Positions 55,133-62,369 of a DNA stretch of 64,000 nt are shown in pieces (position 1 is the stretch's first letter; each line of letters opens with the position of its first letter). The stretch is from Ferranicluibacter rubi (GTDB lineage Bacteria > Pseudomonadota > Alphaproteobacteria > Rhizobiales > Rhizobiaceae). Location of the stretch: contig NZ_JAANCM010000007.1 in assembly GCF_011603255.1 (NCBI RefSeq), positions 1 to 64,000 on the forward strand, in the 5' to 3' direction. The notes beneath the pieces are model-generated. The model did not search any database, had not been told where the DNA came from, and worked only from the letters and a program-made list of their open reading frames with translations. The translations under genes and the position numbers were made by a program.

Positions 55133-56050
55133 TCAGGCCGAGAAATGCGCAAGGATATGGTGGAAAGCCGCAGTGACGGCCGGCAAAGGCGGCACGACCG
55201 CCGGATCCTGCTCTGCCTCGACCACAAGCCACCCGCGATAGCCGGTTTCCCGGACGAATCGCGCCAGTGGCGCAAAATCGAGCGCGCCGTCTCCGGGGAC
55301 GGTGAACATGCCGCTTCGCACCCCTTCGTTGAAGCTCAGGTCACGGATGCGAACCACGGTAAGAGCCGGCGCGCGGACATCCTTCATGTGAATATGGACG
55401 ATGCGGTCGCCGAAACACTCTATCAGCTGAGGGTAGGCAAAGCCTGCCGCCGCCGCGTGGCCTGTGTCGAGGAGAAGCCCGACCGATGGCCCTGCCGCGT
55501 CGAAGATCATCGAAATCTCATCGAACGTTTCAGTGACCATCATGAGATGATGATGATAGGCGAGCGTTAGACCATACTCGCCAGCGAGCCTGGCGCCGAA
55601 GTCGGTGAGTCTTGCCGCATAGGCCGCGACATCCACTCCGGGAAGTTGGCGCCTCTGCGACATCGGCGCATCAAGAGGTGCGCCCGGTGTCATCATGGCC
55701 GTTTCGCCGTAGACCATGACCGTGGAGCCCATGGCGCGCAACAGATCGGCATGGGCCGCGACGGCGGCCATTTCGTCCTTGACGCTCCCTTCGGCGAGTT
55801 GACCGGAATGCCAACCGGAGGCAAGCGACAGCTTCCGGCTGTCGAGCAGGGGCACCAGCAATTCTTTTGTGCGCGGAAGTTTGCGGCCAAGCTCCACACC
55901 GTCGTAGCCCGCACGGGCGGCCTCATCCAGACAGGTCTCGACCGGGATATCGGCGCCAAGATCCTCCAGGACATCATTGGCCCAGGACAAAGGGCTCACG
56001 GCGAGGCGGACTCCGGACGGAAGCGCCGATAGGGTTTCAGATCTCATCAT
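55133..56050 (-). CDS. IolE-like TIM-barrel protein (paralogue)
   Basis: A 305-residue xylose-isomerase-like barrel, the same length as IolE at 49795. RLAVSPLSWANDVLED replaces the IolE start, but WHSGQLAEG, LAYHHHLMMVTET, LLLDTGHAAAAGF and IVHIHMKDVR keep the barrel metal site. It may dehydrate or isomerise a keto-inositol other than 2-keto-myo-inositol. It lies between two Gfo/Idh genes in the same operon. Confidence 0.85.
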   Translation of the reverse strand: MMRSETLSALPSGVRLAVSPLSWANDVLEDLGADIPVETCLDEAARAGYDGVELGRKLPRTKELLVPLLDSRKLSLASGWHSGQLAEGSVKDEMAAVAAHADLLRAMGSTVMVYGETAMMTPGAPLDAPMSQRRQLPGVDVAAYAARLTDFGARLAGEYGLTLAYHHHLMMVTETFDEISMIFDAAGPSVGLLLDTGHAAAAGFAYPQLIECFGDRIVHIHMKDVRAPALTVVRIRDLSFNEGVRSGMFTVPGDGALDFAPLARFVRETGYRGWLVVEAEQDPAVVPPLPAVTAAFHHILAHFSA

Positions 56051-56073
56051 GGTCTCCGGTATGAAGGACTGTG

Positions 56074-57081
56074 TCAGGGCTGCCAGTCGGAGCCGATCCG
56101 GACGGGCAGGCCGGTGGCGACGGATTTCACCGAGGCTTCCGCGATCCGTTGCGCTTCCAGACCGTCGCGGATCGTCGCCAGCGGTTCGGCGCCGGTCCGG
56201 ATCAAGTCGATGAACGCGGACATCTCGGCGCGATAGGCCGTCGAGAAGCGCTCGATGAAATAGTTCATCGGCGGGGAGGCCCTGAATCCATCGGCATCGG
56301 CGATGATGACCCCGCGCTGCGGGCGGTTCTCGACATAGAGCACTTCACGGGCGCAGAGCGCTTCAAGACGCTGGTCGTAACCAAAGGGTGCACGGCGGCA
56401 GTTGATCATCTGAACGAAACGCCCGGATGCGGATGTCAGCGTGACCATGGCCGTATCGATATCGCCGGCTGCGCCGATCGCGGGGTCGATGAGGCAATTG
56501 CCGGCGGCGTAGACCGTCACGATCTCCTCACCCAGCAGGTAGCGCGCCATGTCGAAGTCATGGATCGCCTGATCCCGGAACATGCCGCCGGATCGCTCGA
56601 CATAGGCACGGGGCGGGGGTGCGGGATCGCGCGTGTGCATGACGATGTGTTCCAGCGGTCCCGCAGTGCCCTCCGCAATCCGATCCCGCACGAAGCGGAA
56701 ATCGGGATCGTAGCGGCGCTGGAAGGCAAGCAGGCAGGGCACGCCCGAACGCTCGACAGCATCCGTAACCGTCTCGACCGTCGCAAAATCGAGGCTCACA
56801 GGCTTTTCGCAGAAGATGGCTTTGCCGACACGCGCGGCCTCGATCAGCAGAGCGGCATGCGTGTCCGTCGAACTCGCGATGACGACACCATCAATCGACG
56901 GATCGGCGAAGACCTGCGCGGCCTCGACGACGTCGGCGCCGACTCTTGACGCAAGCTCCGACCGGGCCTCACTCGCGATGGGATCGACAAGATAGCGCAC
57001 CCGCACCGAGGGCAGGCTTGCGGCGTTCGTCGCATGCACATGCCCGATGCGCCCTGCACCGAAGACGGCGAGATTTAGCAT
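56074..57081 (-). CDS. Gfo/Idh/MocA-family inositol dehydrogenase paralogue
   Basis: A 335-residue protein starting MLNLAVFGAGRIGHVHATNA, with FCEKPVSLD, LLAFQRRYDPDF and SGGMFRDQAIHDFDMARYLLG, closely IolG/IdhA-like (MIRFGVLGAGRIG-type start). It is the promoter-proximal gene of the minus-strand cluster and is divergent from the LacI gene. GGGAGGATCTTC precedes the ATG at 57081; the frame is open to 57213 but would run into the lacI-type gene's control region. Probably oxidises an inositol stereoisomer. Confidence 0.9.
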   Translation of the reverse strand: MLNLAVFGAGRIGHVHATNAASLPSVRVRYLVDPIASEARSELASRVGADVVEAAQVFADPSIDGVVIASSTDTHAALLIEAARVGKAIFCEKPVSLDFATVETVTDAVERSGVPCLLAFQRRYDPDFRFVRDRIAEGTAGPLEHIVMHTRDPAPPPRAYVERSGGMFRDQAIHDFDMARYLLGEEIVTVYAAGNCLIDPAIGAAGDIDTAMVTLTSASGRFVQMINCRRAPFGYDQRLEALCAREVLYVENRPQRGVIIADADGFRASPPMNYFIERFSTAYRAEMSAFIDLIRTGAEPLATIRDGLEAQRIAEASVKSVATGLPVRIGSDWQP

Positions 57082-57168
57082 GAAGATCCTCCCGATCCAC
57101 GCGAGCCGTCTCGGCCTCGTTCGTTGTCGGCAGTCTAGCGCGGTGCTAATGAGGGGATACGTCGATCT

Positions 57169-57184
57169 TGATGAGATCTCCTCA
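57169..57184. promoter_or_regulatory. Candidate LacI operator
   Basis: The 16-base palindrome TGATGAGATCTCCTCA (centre between 57176 and 57177) has 14 of 16 symmetric positions. It lies between the divergent Gfo/Idh operon and the LacI gene. It overlaps the first possible ATG (57171) of the regulator, which is one reason for taking the later GTG as start. Confidence 0.45.
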
Positions 57185-57197
57185 AACGGGGTGTGCC

Positions 57198-58211
57198 GTG
57201 GGCAAGCCGACATCGCGAGATCTCGCCATCGCAGCCGGCGTGTCGCTGGCCACGGTCGATCGTGTCCTGAACGGGCGCGGCGGCGTGAGCCCGGACAAGG
57301 AGCGGCGTGTTCTCGAACAGGCGAGACGGCTGAAGATCAACCGCATGATCGACCCGCGCGCTGCGCGGACGCTGCGTGTCGCCGTTCTGCTTCAGTCGCG
57401 TGCAAATCCTTTCCACGCGGTCGTGCAGGATGGTTTTGAGACGGCGACGCGACTTTACCCACAGTATAACCTGCAGTTTCAGGTTCATCACATCGACCCG
57501 GTTCGCCCCGCCGCCACTGTCGCGCTGATCCAGGCTCTGGGCGGGCATTGCGATGCATTGATTATCGTCAGTTCCCAGAACGAGGATGTCGCGACTGCTC
57601 TTCGAGCCTGGGGCGGGCAGGGCAAGCCCGTCATGACGCTTGCCACCGATATTCGGGACGCGGATCGCATCGCCTATATCGGGCCCGACAACCGGAAAGC
57701 AGGACGGGTCGCCGGAGATTTGATGGCGCGCCTGATGGGCAGGCAAGGCGGCGAAATCGTCATCATATCCGGCATGTTGAGCATGATCGGTCATGAGGAG
57801 CGCGAGATGGGCTTTCGCGCCGTGTTGCGCGAACGCTATCCGCACTGCCGGGTAACGGACGTTTTGGAGAGTCTGGAACGTGCCGAAACGGCAGGCGATC
57901 TCGTCTTCGACGCCCTGCGCAGAAATCCTCAGATCCGCGGCATCTACAACGCTTCCGCCGGCGCTCAGACGGTTGTGACGGCGCTCAAGACACTCGGACG
58001 CGCCGACGAGGTCGTTTTCATCACGCACGAACTGACCGACGACCGTCGCCAGCTCATTCGCCAAGGCCTGATCGATGTCATCATCGACCAACGACCCGAA
58101 CTCGAAGTGCAAACCGCCGTTCAGGCACTGGCATCATATTTCGGCAGGAACGACCATCCTCCAGCGTCCCTCGTGACGCCGATCGATATCTACATGATTG
58201 AGAATGCGTAA
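57198..58211 (+). CDS. LacI-family regulator of the second inositol cluster
   Basis: About 337 residues. The N-terminal HTH and hinge read KPTSRDLAIAAGVSLATVDRVLNGRGG; the effector domain includes LRVAVLLQSRANPFHAVVQDGF, GPDNRKAGRVAGDLMARLMG and GIYNASAGAQTVVTALK. It is divergent from the Gfo/Idh cluster and a homologue of the LacI regulator at 37289. The start is uncertain: GTG at 57198 gives the family N-terminus; ATG at 57171 adds nine residues. Confidence 0.88.
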   Translation: MGKPTSRDLAIAAGVSLATVDRVLNGRGGVSPDKERRVLEQARRLKINRMIDPRAARTLRVAVLLQSRANPFHAVVQDGFETATRLYPQYNLQFQVHHIDPVRPAATVALIQALGGHCDALIIVSSQNEDVATALRAWGGQGKPVMTLATDIRDADRIAYIGPDNRKAGRVAGDLMARLMGRQGGEIVIISGMLSMIGHEEREMGFRAVLRERYPHCRVTDVLESLERAETAGDLVFDALRRNPQIRGIYNASAGAQTVVTALKTLGRADEVVFITHELTDDRRQLIRQGLIDVIIDQRPELEVQTAVQALASYFGRNDHPPASLVTPIDIYMIENA

Positions 58212-58748
58212 TAAGCGATAAAGCCAAGCGCAACGACTGCTGCAAGCTAGCTCGATGTCATACTTCACAGCGGCAAACAGTCGGCGGTTCGTATCCCTTC
58301 AAGGCGCCGGACCAGTTAAACACGTCCAGAGCGGAAATTATTTCCGCTCCTAAAGCTGCCGCAAAATTGCAAGGCCTGGGGCGCGGAGCCATCAAGGGCC
58401 GGATGACGCGCGAGAGCGTTCTAATGCTATCACACGCGAAACGTCACATCTGTCCAGCTGAGTCATTACACCGACAGCCCTCGTCAATTGAGAAATACCA
58501 AGCAAACGCGACAAACCCTTGGGCTTCTGGCTATCCTCGAATGCCCCATGGACACGCAGTGTGCTGTTCTCTATGTGTTCTTGTTATGAACAAAGACCGC
58601 AGGCTTCAAGTGCGGGTGCATTGAACTCAACCGCGCAAATAGGGGTGCCCAAGTCCATTGGGTCGAAGTGAGTTATGGCGTTCCGGGTTCCTGTTCCCAG
58701 TCTTCGGACATTTGGGGAATGGACCGCATCGCGCCGGGGTAAGGGAAA
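58212..58748. other. Intergenic stretch with a hairpin
   Basis: About 540 bases without a convincing gene. A perfect 9-base hairpin (GAGCGGAAA 58329-58337 and TTTCCGCTC 58341-58349, loop TTA) lies 110 bases after the LacI stop; it has no T-run. Short ORFs here lack family resemblance. TCCGCTCCTAAAGC (58343-58356) recurs at 59938-59951. Confidence 0.4.
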
Positions 58749-59516
58749 ATGAAGATCTGGGTCTTTTCCGATCTGCATCTTGAATTCGGCGAGGCTTTCA
58801 ATCAGCCACCGCCGGACGACGTCGACGTATTGGTATGCGCTGGCGACCTGCTAACGCGGGGTGTCGTCCCGAGCATCGAATGGCTGGCGAGCAACGTGCC
58901 TAGTTCGATACCCGTCGTGTTCACCGCAGGGAACCATGAATTCTATGGTGCCTCCGTGCAGGAGAGCGTCCGCGATGCTCGGTTGCTTCAAAGCCGCTAT
59001 CCCAACATCCACTTCCTCGATAACGATGCCGTTGAAGTCGAGGACATTAGGTTCGTGGGCGCGACGCTGTGGACAGATTTCCGGGTCAACGGAGGCGATC
59101 CTGAGTTTGCGATGAATGTCGCCCAAGCAGGGATGAACGACTACCGCAGGATCAAGTTCTCGAAGCTTCCGTATCAGAAGTTCAAGCCGATCCATGCCTA
59201 TCGGAAGCATCAAGAGTCACGAGCTTTTCTCAGATCGTCGCTGCCGGAAACGAACGCAAGGACGACCGTGGTCGTGACCCATCATGCCCCGTCGCCCCGG
59301 TCCATCGCCTCAGAGTTCCAGGGCGATCCCCTGTCGGCCTGCTACGCTTCGGATTTAGAACACCTCATGATCGAAACCCAGCCGTCGTTGTGGGTGCATG
59401 GACACGTCCACCATCGCGTGGACTACCGCGTGGGTGAAACGAGGGTGGTTTCCAATCCACGGGGATATCCAGGAGAAGCGACCGATTTCGATCCTCGGCT
59501 TGTCGTCCATGTCTAG
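58749..59516 (+). CDS. Calcineurin-like metallophosphoesterase
   Basis: A 255-residue phosphoesterase. Metal-binding motifs are present in order: SDLHLE, CAGDLL, GNHEFYG, VVTHHAPS and HGHVHHR. This is the full motif set for a dinuclear-metal enzyme. The substrate (nucleotide, phosphoprotein or phosphodiester) cannot be deduced. It stands alone in a patch with decayed genes; its start is an ATG behind AAGGGAAA. Confidence 0.88.
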   Translation: MKIWVFSDLHLEFGEAFNQPPPDDVDVLVCAGDLLTRGVVPSIEWLASNVPSSIPVVFTAGNHEFYGASVQESVRDARLLQSRYPNIHFLDNDAVEVEDIRFVGATLWTDFRVNGGDPEFAMNVAQAGMNDYRRIKFSKLPYQKFKPIHAYRKHQESRAFLRSSLPETNARTTVVVTHHAPSPRSIASEFQGDPLSACYASDLEHLMIETQPSLWVHGHVHHRVDYRVGETRVVSNPRGYPGEATDFDPRLVVHV

Positions 59517-59564
59517 GTCATCAAATTCGAGAGCCCGGCCGTCGGATCAGGTCGTCAACGTTAG

Positions 59565-59672
59565 ATTATTGGCGCGGCCCGCCAACCTTACGGTTTTTGG
59601 CCCGTCGCGAGGCACAGTCGGCAAGCCAGTGGTGCCTCACGACGGACTTGATCTTCAGGATGTTGGTTTCCA
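59565..59672 (-). pseudogene. Remnant related to the hypothetical gene at 32984-33643
   Basis: The minus strand reads ETNILKIKSVVRHHWLADC and, after a one-base shift, DGPKTVRLAGRAN. These align with IQDILTIKPGERHRWLADG and GTRTVRLAGRAK of the intact gene at 32984-33643. The nucleotide sequences also align visibly. Only ~35 residues survive, without start or stop. Confidence 0.65.
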
Positions 59673-59690
59673 CGCGGAACTGAGCTGCTG

Positions 59691-59873
59691 GTGGTCCAAG
59701 TTTTCGTCCGCACCCCCCTTGTCGTCGAGGACGAAATCCTGATCAGGATGGATGCCGCGGACTACTTTGCGGACGAAGGGTTCGACGTCCTCGAGGCGGG
59801 AACGGCTGACGACGCGCTGCTTAACGACCACATTCTGAAAAAGCTGATGATTGACGTGTTCAAGGCTCCTTGA
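59691..59873 (+). pseudogene. Response-regulator receiver remnant
   Basis: A 60-codon frame containing PLVVEDEILIRMDAADYFADEGFDVLEAG and TADDAL, the first beta-alpha-beta unit of a receiver domain. The phospho-acceptor Asp strand and the conserved Lys are missing; the frame passes directly to a short unrelated end (LKKLMIDVFKAP), which may be a joined fragment of the C-terminal part. It is not expected to function. Confidence 0.6.
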
Positions 59874-60330
59874 GCCGACGCCGCCGACCTCAGCCGTGTC
59901 ATCTTTGGAAATCTAGCCATACCCCCCGATAAGGCAGCTCCGCTCCTAAAGCGCCATTATGACTTACAGTCATTGTCGCGTCGGTTAGGAGCCATAAGTT
60001 GATTTACACGCGGAAATCCAACACAGACCTGCTGAGACGCCTTGAAGTCGCGCTCGACGCATCGGGCATGGGTGGAAACCTATCCATCAAGGAATTCGCG
60101 CTCTTAGACCGCTGGTCACTTTAGATATAATGAAATGATCAGCAAATATTGGTCAAGACTTCATTGGGATTGGAGTATCTATTCATTCCCGCGCGGAACT
60201 ACGTTGGTCGGGAGTACGGATAAATCTGTCATTCAAATTTAACGAACCTATAACGTATGGTGAGTAAAACGAAAACAAGAGCATGCTCTCGCATTAAAAA
60301 TACTAAAAAATACTTTCCCAGGAGATATCG
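59874..60330. other. Intergenic stretch with a very small ORF
   Basis: About 450 bases. A TTG-started 41-codon frame at 59999-60124 (IYTRKSNTDLLRRLEVALDASG) is protein-like but has no known family. The stretch from 60125 to 60330 is AT-rich and probably contains the promoter of the sensor kinase gene. No RNA gene is recognised. Confidence 0.35.
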
Positions 60331-61572
60331 ATGTCGAATCGGTGCGACGCAAACGCCATTGACGGTCGTGAGGATGCCACGGGTCTGTTGCATGCCACAA
60401 TCGACAACTTCCCGGGTGGTATCTGCGTGCTCGACAACGACCTCACCATGCTCGTGACCAATCGAAAATTTTATGAGTTGCTTGATCTGTCCGAAGACAT
60501 GTTCCCGGCTGGTTCCAACTTCGAGGGCGTGTTCCGATATAACGCATGCCGTGGCGAATATGGGCCGGGTGATCCCAAGGAAAAGGTGCGCGAGCGCCTC
60601 AGCCAAGTCAGACGCTTCGAGGAGCACCGCTTCGATCGCGAAGTCGGTACGGGTCTCGTCATCGAGATGCGCTCTGCCCCAAAAACCGGTGGCGGATGCG
60701 TTCTGACATACCTTGATGTCACCGTGAACAGACGAGCCGAGCAGGCCCTTCTCCGGCACAAGGAGACACTTGAGGAACTGGTCCTGCTTCGAACCGAAGA
60801 GATTGAGCGACAGGCGGAGGAACTCAGAAGACTGCTCGGTCAGGAGCGGCACACCAACGAGCTACAGCGCCAGTTTGTGACAATGACGTCTCACGAATTC
60901 CGGACACCGCTTGCTATCATTGACGGCGCTGCCCAGCGGCTCCAGCGGCGCAAGCATGCCGTCACGAGTGAGTTTATTGAAGACAAGGTCGGTCTCATCC
61001 GCGGCGCAGTTTCGCGGATGGTTGACCTGATGGAGAGTTTCCTGTCGGCTGGTCGCATCGAGCACGGGCACATGACATACGCATTTCGCCCATGTTCCCT
61101 CAGGGAGGTTGTTGAGCGGTGTGTCGCGCGGCAGCAATCCATCGCCACCACGCACCACTTCCACCTGAAACTAGACGATCTTCCGCCTGTTGTGGTTGCC
61201 GATACTGCGGCAATGGAACAGGTGTTCACAAATCTGATTTCAAATGCTGTGAAATACGCTCCGGTTTCTCCCGACATATACATAACCGGGCATTCAGAAG
61301 GGAACGGCGCCAGCGTGACTGTCGCCGACACGGGGGTCGGCATCGATGCCGACGACCTACCGAAAATGTTCCAGCGCTACTTCCGTGCAAGGACCTCAAC
61401 CGGGATTGCGGGGACGGGAATTGGTCTCAATCTCGTGAAACAGATCGTTGAGGCACACAAGGGGAATATTTTCCTCGAAAGCCGCAAGGGTCAAGGGACC
61501 GCGTTCACCGTAACTCTTCCTGTCACCAATCCGATGCTCATCGCCGCATGCGATGAGGCGAAAGTGGGCTAA
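60331..61572 (+). CDS. PAS-domain histidine kinase
   Basis: A 413-residue soluble kinase. A PAS-type domain of the PAS_7/PAS-like group (LLHATIDNFPGGICVLDNDLTM, YELLDLSEDMF) is followed by a coiled-coil linker (~residues 140-180), HisKA (FVTMTSHEFRTPLAIIDGAAQRL) and an HATPase (NLISNAVKYAP, DTGVGIDADDL, GTGIGLNLVKQIVE). No membrane segment is seen. It is followed by a single-domain response regulator, so the pair may form a phosphorelay. AGGAG precedes the ATG. Confidence 0.88.
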   Translation: MSNRCDANAIDGREDATGLLHATIDNFPGGICVLDNDLTMLVTNRKFYELLDLSEDMFPAGSNFEGVFRYNACRGEYGPGDPKEKVRERLSQVRRFEEHRFDREVGTGLVIEMRSAPKTGGGCVLTYLDVTVNRRAEQALLRHKETLEELVLLRTEEIERQAEELRRLLGQERHTNELQRQFVTMTSHEFRTPLAIIDGAAQRLQRRKHAVTSEFIEDKVGLIRGAVSRMVDLMESFLSAGRIEHGHMTYAFRPCSLREVVERCVARQQSIATTHHFHLKLDDLPPVVVADTAAMEQVFTNLISNAVKYAPVSPDIYITGHSEGNGASVTVADTGVGIDADDLPKMFQRYFRARTSTGIAGTGIGLNLVKQIVEAHKGNIFLESRKGQGTAFTVTLPVTNPMLIAACDEAKVG

Positions 61573-61576
61573 ACCA

Positions 61577-61978
61577 ATGATTACGATCCTCTGTGTTGAA
61601 GACGAAGATGCTATCCGCAATCTTCTGGTCGAAGAGATCAGTGAGGCGGGGTTTACGACTCTCGAAGCCGCCAATGGAAAGCAGGCTCTTGATTTGATCA
61701 TCGGCAAGTGGCCTGATATTGTTGTGTGCGATATCACCATGCCCGAAATGAGTGGGCACCAGTTGTTCGCCGAAATTCAGATGAACCACGAGCAACTCGC
61801 AAACATTCCCTTTATCTTCCTGACGGCACTGAGCGACAAGGAAAACATGATCACAGCGCTTAAAGCAGGCGCGGCCGATTACCTCACCAAGCCGGTCGAT
61901 TTCGATTTGCTCATGGCGAAGATACAGGGCTGCGTTGCACGGTTGGAGAATGACAGGAAAATGGGACGCGTATTTTAG
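61577..61978 (+). CDS. Single-domain (CheY-like) response regulator
   Basis: A 133-residue receiver. LCVEDEDAIRNLLVEEI carries the acidic pocket, DIVVCDITMPEMSG the phospho-acceptor Asp, FLTALSD the Thr switch and DYLTKPVDF the conserved Lys. No output domain, so it signals by protein contact. It lies 4 bases after the kinase gene. The ATG at 61577 is preferred to the overlapping in-frame ATG at 61553. Confidence 0.9.
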   Translation: MITILCVEDEDAIRNLLVEEISEAGFTTLEAANGKQALDLIIGKWPDIVVCDITMPEMSGHQLFAEIQMNHEQLANIPFIFLTALSDKENMITALKAGAADYLTKPVDFDLLMAKIQGCVARLENDRKMGRVF

Positions 61979-62017
61979 CGTCTGTCAGGTTTATTCTGAA
62001 CCTGACAGACGCTAAAA
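61973..62017. terminator. Strong bidirectional hairpin between convergent genes
   Basis: A perfect 19-bp inverted repeat: arms 61973-61991 and 61999-62017 with a 7-base loop. It starts within the response regulator's last codons (its stop is inside the left arm) and ends just before the ArsR stop. TTTT/AAAA lie at the arm ends, so it can end transcription from both sides. Confidence 0.8.
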
Positions 62018-62024
62018 CGGAAGT

Positions 62025-62369
62025 TTAAATGAGTGTTCTCTCTCGGATCGAGGGGGCACGAAAATTGTCAATCCACGTCTGCAAGGGCTGAAAAGCCGCG
62101 TTGTTGATCATGTGAACGCGACGGGTTCCGCAGGTCTGTACCAGGACCAGCTGGGCATCGCGCAGGACCTTGAGATGTTGCGAGACTCTGGGCCTGCTGA
62201 TCGGAAGACGATCAGACATCTGTTTGACGGTCATCGGAGAGACCATGAGCTGTTCCAGCAGGTAGCGACGGCGTGAATCCGAAATTGCGTTGAAGAGACG
62301 ATCCGTCATAAACGGGTCATCTTCAAAAATGCAGGGACAAGACGTCCTTTCACGCCGATCAGAATTCAT
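62025..62369 (-). CDS. ArsR-family helix-turn-helix regulator
   Basis: A 114-residue winged-helix protein. [21 protein letters not shown] and [21 protein letters not shown] make the ArsR DNA-binding core; the C-terminus lacks the metal-binding Cys pairs of the ArsR/SmtB sensors, so it resembles the SdpR-like group. The ATG at 62369 overlaps the chemoreceptor stop by 4 bases; an internal ATG at 62309 is possible. Being coupled to a chemoreceptor is unusual. Confidence 0.82.
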   Translation of the reverse strand: MNSDRRERTSCPCIFEDDPFMTDRLFNAISDSRRRYLLEQLMVSPMTVKQMSDRLPISRPRVSQHLKVLRDAQLVLVQTCGTRRVHMINNAAFQPLQTWIDNFRAPSIRERTLI

